Shown here: positions 38,001 to 50,000 of the stretch, one piece after another | Layout of the letters: each line of letters starts with the position of its first letter | Numbering within the stretch: the stretch's first letter is position 1 | Assembly (NCBI GenBank): GCA_964247055.1 | Contig: OZ176054.1 | Span: 2,542,001 to 2,606,000 of the forward strand | Source of the DNA: Paragordius varius | Taxonomy: Eukaryota > Nematomorpha | Direction of reading: 5' to 3' | Length of the DNA: 64,000 bases | Translations under genes and position numbers: made by a program | Notes under the pieces: model-generated | What the model saw: the letters and a program-made list of their open reading frames with translations, nothing else | Told to the model about the DNA's origin: nothing | Database searches by the model: none

Positions 38001-41000
38001 CAAGAGTCAGTATATGACTAGCTTATAACAACAACAGGGTCAAGAAGGAGTTTTATTTGTAAATAAAAAATAGGTTTTACCTTGCCAAGCCGGACCATCA
38101 ACACCAATGCCAAATCGCTTCGGCAGAAGACCGTGTTCTGTGTCACGTGAGACAGATTGTTATATATTATGAATCCTTGACACCCCGTTAAACCGTTAAT
38201 GACCGGAATTGCCCAAAAGACCTTGCACAATGATTGTGCTACATGACACTACCTATCTCACATAGCAAAACCAGTGAAAGACACCCTGAAATCGCTTCGA
38301 TAGGAATATCTTTCGCAACTGAACTCTCCTCACCTTACGCCATCTATCTTTGATCAATGGCGGTAAGGCAAAGCTGTGCTTAATAATTTGGACGATGTTG
38401 AAAATGGCTCTTCTGGCACGGTTCATATATTTTCTGAGAGATCGGCGAAATGTGTACGATATATTTCAATAATAAATAATTTTCTTTTAAAATTACATGT
38501 TTTTTACCGAAACCGGTAAAAACTTATGGATACACCTGGTTTTGGACATTATAAGTGCAAAAGAATACAAATATTTTGCTATTGCTAAAACGGCCCTTAT
38601 AGTATATTTGTTTCTGCAATCTCTTATTTTATTGGGTATAAACTCCTTACAACTATAAAATATGTTTAATAAAGATTGAAGTGTCACTGTTACCAAAATA
38701 ATCCAAATCACTATTCGAGGTAAATGATCCATTTTGTTTTTGTCTCGATTCATGGATAGATTCCAACAACATTTCGGTTAACTTTGACCCGTTTTCTCTT
38801 TTTTCTATAAACGATTATAAAATCTGAACTATAAAATTCTAATCTTGAAAATTGGTTAAAATATCTTAAACTAATCACACATATTTGTAATAAAGCTAAA
38901 GATTTTCATGTGTTTATGAGAATTGTAATATATTTTTTATATAATTTGGTTCTACCTTCAATCATATGGGAAAATGGTTGATGATTAAACCCTTTACTTA
39001 TTCCACCATTTTCGATATAGTTATTGTTAAAATCCGTACCAACATTTTTATTGTTATTGATCAAATTTAAGTGTTCGTTAGAAGCAAGTAACAACATTTC
39101 CAGCTCTAAATCCGTTATACTTCCGTCTGTACAATGCCTTAATTTATTGGTATTATTATTATTATTATAATTGCTGACAAGAGGAAAACCAATATTAGTG
39201 GATGAACAAGCAGAAAATGAGGAGTTACATCGACTCCTAGGTAATGATTTTGTATGAATATTGCGTTGATTCAAAGCTATGCTAAAATCAATGTTTTTCG
39301 AGCGAAAATTTGACATTTGTAAATTATTAGCGTTAGGTTTTTCGGACATTTCTGCTACATTATCCCAGGCCGATGATGGGATAGGGCAAAGGGCCCCGCT
39401 TAATAAACTTACATTCTTGTTTGATGAGTTAATATCTAGATTAAAACTACAACCATAATTATTGTTCGCTGTAGAAATAGAGTAAATTGATGATTTGCTA
39501 TGTTGTGTAAGTGATGAGATCAAAGTTAAATTATTCTTATCGATGCTGCTTCTATCATTTTTCGTCATATCGGGTAAATTAGCATGGCCAAGCCCATTAT
39601 TATCTAAATTCTAAAAAATAAACCAGGAAATATAAGTTTTGTACGCAAAACCTGAAAAAAGTATAAGTTATATAAAATATTTTAATTCTTGCAACTAAAA
39701 CTTTACTTTATTCTTTAATATGAACTGGGCTTTATATCCCAAAAATGGAAACTTTAACCGTTATTTCATTTAATTCACCTACGTTCATCTGGTAAAAACG
39801 CACTACCAATCAATGAATGATATGTTAATTTTGAATATTTACCAATGTAGCTTCTCCATTAATAAAACCACTATCATTATTATTTGTCGCATAAATGTGT
39901 TCACCACACCCTTCAAAAAATGATTCCCCATCTCCTTCGATCAATGACTTTAACCTCAAATCATTTACGTTTTGACACAATGAGCTATTTCTCGATCGGG
40001 TTCCAGTTATAACGGACGCCAATGATTTTTGGCTAAAAGTGTAGAATAAGTTATATTATATGTTTTAGAATTTGAAAAATCTCAAAAAAAACAACATTTT
40101 TTCCAATTTTCAAAATTATTTAATTATATGGCAATGTAAATACTTGAAATTATTATCATGATGAGCTCTTGATTTATTATCTAAACTAGCAGGTGAATTC
40201 AAATTATCCCCACCATGATGTTGATGCGATATGGATTGTTGTTGATTAGATATAATTTGATTAGGGTACAATGGAAAATGATGTACTAGCTTATTCTCCC
40301 CTACATTAAGGGAGCGATGCTGATTCATTTGATTTTGTAGCAATAAAGCCTATAGTTAGGAGATATATGTTTCATAGAAAAAAGATAGACTATTATATTT
40401 TTTTAACTTCTATTTTAAAATCGTTACTAATATTACTTGTTGAAAATATGCTTGTAGATAAGGCATTTCATGATGTCCGTTAACATTTCCCCCATGGCCA
40501 ATGCCAAAATGAAAGGGGAGTTGGTGTGGAGGTAAAGATGCTTCAATATTTGGCTTATTTAATATCGTGTGGTGATCTAAATAATAGGTTAAGTAAGGAT
40601 CATATGTTTAATTTTCAACATTCAATTACATTTGACTTTATTGCTAAATTCTATCCATCACAGACATATTCCTTGTTATTTAAAAACACTCTAAATGTCT
40701 TGTTATAAACTTGGAGACAATAAGTAACGCGCCATAGAATTTGTACAAAAAAGTTGACTATAAGATTGATGCATGAGGCGTCAAACAAAAGATGTGATAT
40801 TTTTACACTGCCTTAAATTGTTGTGCCGATATGTCCGTAAATTAATAATTAAGCCGAACATTCTTAAAATTGTTTATTATTCAAGTTCCGTTTTGTAAAG
40901 AAAATATAATAAACAAATTATCAATTTTCAAAAATTTTATAGATAAAAACGCCTATAAAATTTTATATTTAATATTTATTCACAACTGAGGAATGCATAT

Positions 41001-43482
41001 TGTGATCAACCAAATTTTTTGGAGTATACAAAAATACTTAAACATAATTTATTGAGGCCAAATAATTGAAAAATAATCAAACAATAATTACCATGAAATG
41101 GTGAATAGTTAACATGGCTATGATTAGAATCACCTAAATTTGAGCCCCCACCTGATTCCGCAAGTCCAGTATCCTAAAATTGAGGAATATTAATTTATGT
41201 AATTCAGAATTAAACAAATTATTATTATTGCAAAAGTTTTGTAAATTGTATATTACATTAATTGTTTTTATGGGAGTTACGGAATGATCAGTATCATCCA
41301 AATATTCCAAATTCGACAAAATAACACTACTTGTATTTCTGTCTTTCGTTGATTCTATGAAAAAAAAATCAGAACAATATAGATAAGAGGGTGTAATGAA
41401 AATCTGAAATAAATTTAGGATAACAAGACAAATGCTGAAAATCAACCTTCAAAATTTTTTAGGTATGGTTGGATGATATGACTGATTATAAGAGTATTCA
41501 TAATGACCGTGACATCGCCAATAAGTTTTAAACTTTCGATAGATGATAAATAAATTTTAAAATAATGGTAATTGAATTTTAGGTAAGAACAATAAAATTT
41601 GAACTAATCTCAATTTTTTATTTAATTGTCATATATTGAATGTGTAAAAGTTAAAAATATAGCTAATCATTAAGTTTGTCTTTTTGATAATAAACGTGAA
41701 TCACTGCTAGTGGTCAGCCGATTTTTAACTTTTGTGTGTTAATAGTCGAAAATCGATCAATCGCTATTTTTAGCGCAAAAAATTAATAAAAATATATACA
41801 TACTACCTTCATAATTTTCATGAGTTTCTAATTTTGATTCGCTTATGGCATTATTACTATGTATTTGTCTAAGTGGTGCAAAATTATGGAAAGATTTATA
41901 ATTCGTATTATGGTGTTGCATGGCATAAGCTGCCGCTATCGCCGAATAATATGATAACATGTATTGCGAATAATTTTGAAAGTGAATTGGAACTTGTTGT
42001 TGGCCATTAGCCTGATAAGTATGTAATTTATTTTCAAAAACGTGGTTAGGTTTAACATTAGCCATATCTTCAACACAATTGTTATTATGGGGTAAGAAAA
42101 AAGTTGGGTTTGTCATTGAATGATTCATTTGAGTATAATGGTATGATGATCCGTAATATGGGTTAAAAACACTAAAATTATTATGATTGATAAGGTTATG
42201 CGAATTTGCGTGCTTCAGAATTTGTGGATAATGTTGATTCTGTAAAAGGGCGTATGGCTAAGTAAAATAAAAATTGGCTTAGAAAATATTTGAATTGATC
42301 AAAAACCTATTAGCGCCAGTCACTCTCGATTTTAAAGGCATATAAAATCAGTCCATCCAATTGAACTAAGCTTTTTTATGTAGGTACCAAATATAATACC
42401 ATATAAATTCAATTATGGCTCTAGGTATTTTGTTTATTTTAAAACTTCCGGAAAGCAAAGATCTATCAAATTTATAATGTGCAATTAATTATACTCGACG
42501 ATGAACCAGATTAGCTTATATATTAATAATAATCGCGAAAACTCAAAATTTTTTATAATTAGACAATTTTTTATAGATATAATATTTAATCTAACAATTA
42601 AAAATGTGTCTATGAACAATTTTCTGGAAAAGGACTCACATTATTTCCACCATAATTATAACCGTTTATGATAGCGGCCTTGTTTGACTTTTTAATTACC
42701 TAGATTCAATTAAACCTAAGTAGAAATGAAGTTCGATAAAAATAAACTATAGTTTGATCACGATTTTATGGAATTTTCTCGGAGTATTATATATACCTTA
42801 TTAATTTACCATCAGTTAGTCGCAGATAACAAGTTTTTAAGCGACGCCTACATGGTTTAATTATAATAATATATACAAATGATGGTAGACCATTTGCACT
42901 TCAAGAGTGTCCTTGAACATTTTAAGATAGTCCCTTGAACACTTCAAGTTGGTCCTTGAACACTTTAAATTGGTCCTTGAACGTTTCAAGTTGGTCCTTT
43001 GATTTTTTTGCTTTATTTTTACCTTTTATCAAAATCGTATATCATTCATCTATTTTATCGTTTTTAATCTGTTTTTTATTATTTAACATTAATTTTAAAT
43101 CAATATCAACTATTAATATATCTTTATAAATTTTTTAAATTAATTTTGGATATTTATAAGATTTTAACAGGTAATTAAATATATTTATAATTTTTCATTA
43201 TAAACATCAGAAAGCCAATAATTTTGTTAAATTGGAAAAAAATTAATTTGAAACAAAAAAGTGTTTTTAAATAATATATAATAAATAAAGAAAATTAGGT
43301 TAAAAAATAATTAAATAAAAAAATACTCGGGAAAATTATGATTTAATCAAAATTAAAAATTTTAAGGACCTACTTGAGGTGTTAAAGGACTAACTTGAAG
43401 TGCAAGGACCAACTTGAAATCAGGGACACTATTGAAGTGAACATAAAAAGCAAACCATAGAATGAATTATGCAAAAGTCATA

Positions 43483-43519
<37 letters not shown>

Positions 43520-46500
43520 GCCATTTTCAAAAATAAATAATCATTCTTTTCACATCTCGATAAAATATTAACTTGTATTGCCCCATTAATTTTATGTAAT
43601 AAAAACCCAAACGTCCGTTAAAAATAATAGTCGTCTGCCTTTCTTTTAATTACAGTTTTTGATTAAGGCAACAATAAACAATAATATTCATTAAAAATAA
43701 TTACCTGTGAAGATAAACCAGGTATATCTTGAAGATGTAATGGTGTATTTATCAAACTAAAATTTTGGGGATGATGTGCTAAACGAAAAAGTATATAAGA
43801 TATTTAAAATTTAGATAATATGACCAATATAAATTTTACGTTACTTTAATTAATGAAATGAAAAAACAAAGAATTTAGGAGAGACAAACAATATAAACAT
43901 TTTACTGTTGTTAACACCCGCCAACCCTATCCCCGGTAAAGCCGACGGGTTTGTAGGAAAAAACGAAAGATGCGCTGGTCCCATCACATTTGTATTCAGT
44001 GGATGATGATGATTATTAGAATCGTTTTGGCCAGGATTTATGTGATTGACCATATTGTAAGAGTGAGGAGTTAAACCATAAGAGCTAACGATTGTGGAAA
44101 TGGTAGGGAAAGATGATGGTAAATTATCGAGAAAGCTGTTGAAATTATAGGGATTGTCGCTATTCGTTGTCCAACTGTAATTGGTTGAAGAAATGTTTGT
44201 TGATGATCCAATATGTGTCGACGCTTTCCAGGTATCTGTAAATGTTTTGAATGCTCCGGCCATTTTACTTGAAGAGGGCAATGGGGATTGGGAAATCACA
44301 TGTTGAGAATAAGTATTATTAATTATTGGCACATTAGTTGTGTGTATAAGCGCTTTTCCAGACCCGAGCAAAGTATTACCATGATTTTGATTTACATGGT
44401 AATATGGAGGAAAATTATTTTGATGATGGTGAAATGGAAATGAAGGGTGACCGCTACCATAATAACCGAATGGAAAAGGTATACCTTTAGAACTACTATG
44501 TTGAGGCAGGGGGTAACGAGAAGCAATAAAAAATGGATTATGTGGTAAGAGATTATTTAAGGGTGTGGAGTTTGCCTTTGGCCCAAGATGAGCAGAAGCT
44601 GTAGGATAATGCTGAAAATTATTTCGATTGCTGTTAGGATTATTAATATTATCATTGCTAGTATGGTTATTGTGTTCCCAGGGTTGAGCATTAGCATAAC
44701 TTATGCGGATAGAAGTGTTTTTCAAAATGAGATCTTCCCCAATCAACTTTTGTGCCACGTCAGGGTCGGCAAAAGTTACAAAAGCAAATCCTCTACACGG
44801 TTTAGGTATAAACACTTCAAGGACCCGACCGTACTGGGAGAAAAAGGTTAAAATATCATCTGACGTTATATCGTCCGTCACTCGGCCTACATGTATTTTC
44901 CCATTGCCGTGCGGTAGGGAAATTACCTGCAAAATAAAGGCAAAGTTATACTGTTCATTGTATAATGATACCCGTATAAAAGAGTAAAAATGTAACCATC
45001 ATATATTTACAAAATTTTTTTATAAATATAATATCTAATGATTTCATGCAGGCAAATTTTACATTGTTATAGAATAAAAAAATTTTCAATTTAATATTAA
45101 TATGTTTACTATCTGAGATCATAATGTAGGATTATGAAATATATTGAGGATATAAATTAGTCTCTAAAATAATTTTATATTACAACATAAATATTTATAT
45201 TGCTTATGGATATAGCATTAATTAATGAATTAGTTTTAGATTAAAAACGGACCGATAAATTTAAATATTCTCACAGTTCATATTCATTCACACGTACATT
45301 TAAATAGCGAAGAAAATGGATAAAAAATAGTTTTGCTTGAACAAAAATATTTATTTGAAACATACAACATAATCTATATAAATATAACACAAAACATATC
45401 ACATAACATATCGCATCTCGTATCATATCACATATCAAAAATTAGCAAAAAATAAGAAATATACAAAAGTTTGACAATTGCTCTATCAATGTTGTCATAT
45501 TCAATATGGTAGAGCGGTATTGTTATGAAATTTAAGTCTCTTAATAATATTATTCATATTGGGACTCAGTACTTTGGAATAGGGGATACGGACTTCACAC
45601 ATCCTTCCATCAATATTATGTTTTTGGGCCATGCAGAGAGTTTGAGCGTTTGAGTCAGAAAATCGAATAAATCCAAATCCTTTGGATTTACCAAAGGCAT
45701 CACGTTTGACCTAAAAACGAACGAATGACTAAAAAAACCAAAAGTAAGTAAAAGAGCTATTAATCATCAAAATAATTGCGTAATATATTTTGTCACTTAT
45801 AATTAAATTGAAAGTTAAAAACAAATTAGATCTAATATAAAGACGATCGTGAATACTCTTAAAAATATATGTTTAAAAGATAAAAGTAAAAATTTTGGCC
45901 ATGGCGTGACGTTATTATTATTTGCAAATTGACTAAACTGCGGAAATTATGCAAGCTAATCCATGGTTTATTACCACATTATACCATGAGATTATTTTAT
46001 CCATGTTTCATTAAACAATTGTGTATTTAGACAGGTGTTAAAAAACGCAAATATTAAATCGCCTATAAAACCAATAAATTTAAAGGTTAAAAATTGGTTA
46101 TATATTATCAAAAAATCAGCCTAACTAATGGGGATATTATCCGTTGTTTTTTTAAATAATATAAAATTAACAACGTTAAGACAAAATGTAAAACTATACA
46201 AAACTTCCATGTTTTAAAAATAGATGCGCCGCATCAAGATAATGTTAATCTTTAAAAATGCAATATTAAAACAAATTGTGTCATCTAACCTGGACAAAAA
46301 CTAAACTACCAAAAGTAGCAAAGTAGTCTCTAAGCGAATTTTCATCGGTTGCCCATGGCAACCCCAATACAATGAGATCACAACATTTTTTGGCTTCATC
46401 CGTTTTTTCTGTTAGAGAAGTTTTCTCAATTTTTTTATCTATAGTAATAACGAATATTTTATTTAGAGACATAGTAAGTATATTTAATTTAGAAATAATA

Positions 46501-46881
46501 AGTTAATAAAAAATAGCGGGTCACCTAAACAGAGTTATGTTGGGGCTGACAATTTTTGAAATAAAATGTAATCTTCAAACTTATATAATTTCGATTAACC
46601 AATTAATAGTTTTTATGGTTGAAGAATTTTTTACCTGATTTGGGAAAAACAGCCCAATATATACGATCACCCCAGGCATTTGTGTCAGGTGGATAAAGCT
46701 TTCCATCTTCCAATCTTATACCTCTCCAAGCACCGGATTTATCATTTTTATAGCGTAATCCAGTAATTCCTGGATATTGAGCAGCAAGTGTAGATAATAA
46801 AAGGGCCCCGTCTTTTTCAACAGGTAATTCCATAAAATCATCTTCACTATTATCAGTTACACGAATAAATTCGTCTTCCAT
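35045..46881 (-). CDS. TARDBP: TDP-43 homologue with a greatly extended prion-like tail
   Basis: Fourteen exons: 46635-46881, 46290-46438, 45573-45710, 43906-44926, 43705-43778, 41807-42257, 41257-41354, 41092-41173, 40437-40576, 40144-40349, 39843-40032, 38956-39610, 35351-35452 and 35045-35256. All 13 junctions keep phase, giving 1254 aa against 414 in human. The start is MEDEFIRV (human MSEYIRV); an ATG 15 bases upstream is also in frame. The N-terminal oligomerisation domain is residues 1-80. RRM1 is about 103-178 ([16 protein letters not shown]) and RRM2 about 188-256 ([15 protein letters not shown]). The remaining roughly 1000 residues are Asn/His/Ser/Gln-rich, with an Ala-rich helix-like segment ([13 protein letters not shown], about 645-657) recalling the conserved helix of the human tail. 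The human bipartite nuclear signal is weak here (KK...AKK). TDP-43 binds UG-rich RNA and regulates splicing. The RRM exons are certain; the last two exons are less so (exon 13 has a weak acceptor). Confidence 0.85.
35498..36034. repeat. Family F2 (long form) inside the last-but-one TDP-43 intron
   Basis: Begins TATACCATTTGTACTTC and ends GAAGTGTAACTGGTATA, an inverted pair. Inside each end is a short tandem array of a roughly 20-base unit, TCCTTGAACACTTCAAG on the left and its complement CTTGAAGTGTTCAAGGAC on the right. It ends 45 bases from TDP-43 exon 13. Confidence 0.7.
36035..36243. other. Short intronic gap between repeats
   Basis: AT-rich TDP-43 intron sequence between an F2 element and a mariner; nothing recognised. 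Confidence 0.5.
36244..38539 (+). mobile_element. Decayed mariner transposon (copy 2), split by a LINE
   Basis: The left terminus AGGTGTAACCATAAGTT then TTACCGGTT (36247-36272) is the inverse of the right terminus AACCGGTAAAAACTTATGG then ATACACCTG (38511-38538). Interior pieces encode LEWVPH and [20 protein letters not shown] (about 36640-36752), typical of mariner transposase just before the second catalytic residue. Removing the LINE at 36763-38036 leaves about 1.0 kb, aligning in order with copy 1 (the shared segment AATGCCAAATCGCTT on the right side). Its own frames are broken. It lies in a TDP-43 intron. Confidence 0.78.
36763..38036 (+). mobile_element. 5'-truncated LINE with intact reverse transcriptase frame
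   Basis: An open frame of 422 codons (36760-38028) encodes a non-LTR reverse transcriptase with the fingers ([13 protein letters not shown]), motif A ([17 protein letters not shown]), a motif B region ([13 protein letters not shown]), the catalytic motif [10 protein letters not shown] and the C-terminal thumb/connection region ([20 protein letters not shown]). The endonuclease domain is missing. The first ATG falls in the flanking duplication, so it is not a native start. The 3' end is very short: the stop codon leads into a CAACAACA tail. Flanks GGGACAAGATG (36752-36762) and GGGTCAAGAAG (38037-38047) look like a diverged target duplication. The clade is not resolved (RTE- or CR1-like by general appearance). 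The intact frame means it is younger than its mariner host. Confidence 0.82.
42885..43443. repeat. Family F2 (long form) in TDP-43 intron 5
   Basis: Starts GTAGACCATTTGCACTTC and ends TATTGAAGTGAAC. The left arm has four to five tandem copies of a unit like TTGGTCCTTGAACACTTCAA; the right arm has the inverse units (GGACCAACTTGAA). The middle is AT-rich and matches the long copy at 35498. The open frame 42935-43129 is a product of the minisatellite. Confidence 0.72.
43488..43517. repeat. AT dinucleotide microsatellite
   Basis: About 15 uninterrupted AT units in the same TDP-43 intron. Confidence 0.9.
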
Positions 46882-47040
46882 AAAACAAGCAATCAAGTAA
46901 GCAAAATATTATATAAGAAGACACACACAACACAAACAACTTTTGCAAACACACGTTTTAAAAATTTATTTTCGAGTGAGTCTCCAAAATGTGCAACTGA
47001 TGTTTTCGTGTTGATAAAATTAAACACCTCGTGGTTTAAA
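46882..47040. promoter_or_regulatory. Bidirectional promoter region between TDP-43 and cwf21 genes
   Basis: Only 159 bp lie between the start codon of the minus-strand TDP-43 gene (46881) and that of the plus-strand cwf21-domain gene (47041). The interval must hold both 5' untranslated regions and at least a core promoter for each. It contains an ACACAC-rich stretch near 46921-46955. I recognise no TATA box of clear quality. Shared control is an inference from the spacing. Confidence 0.65.
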
Positions 47041-50000
47041 ATGTACAATGGTATCGGACTCCCCACCGCTAGAGGTAGCGGTACAAATGGATTTGTTCAA
47101 AGAAATCTTTCCTACATTAAAAATGTCAAAGAACGATTAGATTACAAGTTAATTTTTGGTTTTTAAATTTTAGACCTATAAGCCGAGAAGATTTGGATAA
47201 AGCTTTGCTGAAAAAGCCAAACGATGAATTACTCCTACATGATCATAAAAGAAAGTTGGAAATAAAGTGTTTAGAAATGAAAATATTGATGGAGGATCAA
47301 GGGTAAATTTTATATTTTGCGATTTTTAATCCGAGATATTGTGATATAAATAAATTTTTTAGATTCGATGAAAATGAAATTGAAGAAAAAGTTTCTTTGT
47401 TTCGCAAAATGTTGATGAGCAGTTTAGAAAGCGTTGGAAAAAGCGGTGTTTACATTAGCAAAGATGATATTGAAGAAGACGCTCTTGGAAGACCTATGTA
47501 TTCACAATTTTTGTATAATTACAGTCATGTCTATATAGAATTGTCAGAAATTCGTATTTAAATGATTATATTTTTTTTTAATTGTTTTGATGTTTGTTAT
47601 GTCAACTTTCAACATGCGCATTTTTAAACCTTAAAATAATAATAGCCTATTTATTGTAAGAATTTTTAATTTATAAATTAAAAGATGTTGCAAAATATTA
47701 TTCTTGAACGTTTTATCTACAACATGCGCATGTAATTTATGATAACCATTGATATTTGTTTTCATTTTCTAGGGGTTTTTAACATGCACTTAAAATATAA
47801 AATAAACCCAAGCAGATGTCCATTTAATCTCTATATATATATATAAAAAAATAAATCATACTAGAGTTATTTTAAAAAATTATGAATATCAACGATAACC
47901 CATTATTTCTTCTTTGCTCGGCAGCTAGTGTACTTGAAGGTTTATATTAAAAAATAAAAAAGAACGAAATCTAAGGAAAACATAGCTCCCTCAGTTTATA
48001 CTAAGTTCATAGTTTGCGATAATGCACCTATTCACAAAGCCGCGGTGGTAGGTGAGCTAAGGAATAAAATTGTTTATTTACCTCCATATTCGCCACAACT
48101 GAATCCCATTGAATGTTTTTTTCATGAGATTAAACATCAATATGATAAAAAACCACGGTGTAGTACCCCTCAGGAGCAGCATAACAAAATTGCAAGACTT
48201 TGCTAAGAGAGAAGGGAAAAAAATCTAAAAAATTATTATAATTTTTCTTCACATATTTTGTTGGAATGTATACAAAGAAAACCCCTATAAAATGAAAACA
48301 ATTATAAATTTATTTAAAAATTATAATTATCAATAAATATTTTTATCTTTCAAATTATACTTAGGTTATGTGTGTTTAAACTTTGAGTTAATAAAATTTT
48401 ATAATTAATATTTTACAAAAGATAAAAATTACAATATGCGCATGTTGTGCATCAAGAATAATATTTTGCAATATCTTTTAATTTATAAATTAAAAATTCT
48501 TACAAATAGGCTATTATTATTTTAAGGCTTAAAAATGCACATGTTGAAAGTTGACATATCAAACATCAAAACAATTAAAAAAAAATATAATCATTTAAAT
48601 ACGAATTTCTGACAATTCTATATAGACATGACTGTAAATAACGTTCATGCATGATTTCTATAATAATATAACTTTTTTAATAGAATGAGTAGATATGAGA
48701 TATTTGACCAATAAATAGGCATTTTAAGTTAACTGATTTTATTTGCAATTAATTAATTTACATATAAACCTTGCTAATACATAACAACATAAATTATATC
48801 TTTCCATTAACGTTAAGCCAATAATAATACCTGCCCATTTACTGTATCTACAAATATTCCCGTAATAAAACATTGATTTTTACATCCCCAAAGTTTTATT
48901 ACAAAATGAAAACATATATAATTCCTTTATAAAATGTGAGAATCATTATCTTAGTTTTATTTTTCTTACTATATTTACGTTGCAATCTCCACCAAACACT
49001 GCTAATGCTATGATATAATTTCCATTTAACTTAAATTTTAGCACTAAAAATACGCATCAAATGATGCGTGCCAACGAAAACAAGAATCGTGTCATAGCAG
49101 ACGCTTTTCGCATCAGCAAAACTTACAAACCAGGTGATTCATTCGCTCAAATGAACACAACGGCCGAAAAAGAAAAGCTGTTAAAACTAAAATCATCCGG
49201 GACAGAAACTTCAAATGAACCGGAAAAGGATTATCCAGCTATTCAAAACACAGCTGATGTGAATGTCAATAATCTATTATCCCAATTAGGTAAGGAATTA
49301 GTGTTTTATATCTCTATATATATAACCCCGATTGTGACAAAATACTTGGTACACACATCATGAAGCTTTTTCAAACAAAATATAAAATTTTGATTGTATT
49401 TAATTAATATTAATATATATAATGTCCTATCATTGTTGAAAAAAGTAATTTAACCTACTTAAGAAATCGGAAGCGGTTGATTAGCATAAGGTTATTTGTT
49501 TGTATTAAAAAATCTCATGATTAAAGCAGCTCAACTCTATATATGTTATTTGGGAACGATAGTTTTTACAGATAAATCCAATAATCGAGTAGTAACCATA
49601 AAATGTTTATATAAGCTATCTTTGTTTTAATAAATTAACCATCTGTTAAAATTATATTCTTTAAAAAACCTATCAGAATATTGTTTTAAATGTGTAATTC
49701 TATTTATATTGCTGCTTTTTTCACCCTTATTATATTAAGGTTATATGGTATAAAGGAGGATTCAAGAATATAGTTTTCTTTGTTAAAATGACAGTCTTAA
49801 TTTTTCTATATAAAATTATTTAAGTTTATACTTTTCCCATTTCTTTTAAATTTTTTGTATTATAAACAATATTCAAGTTTTTTCAAACCTTGATTATATT
49901 ATAGAATTTAAATATTTTTTGCAGATGCACCTAGCGACATAGAAGTTACTATTATGCCGGAAGATATAGCCAAGTATGGATTAGATATATAATATATAAT

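Noticed and set aside
36760-38028. Considered whether the RT frame is a host gene or a retrovirus-like element
   Set aside because: The motif order, the absence of protease, RNase H and integrase regions, the short CAA tail and the lack of long terminal repeats fit a non-LTR LINE.
38493-38753. Minus-strand frame of 86 codons at the right mariner end
   Set aside because: It overlaps the mariner terminal repeat and shows no link in phase or splice site to the TDP-43 exons on either side.
42935-43129. Plus-strand frame beginning [15 protein letters not shown]
   Set aside because: The repeated peptide comes from the F2 minisatellite, not from a gene.
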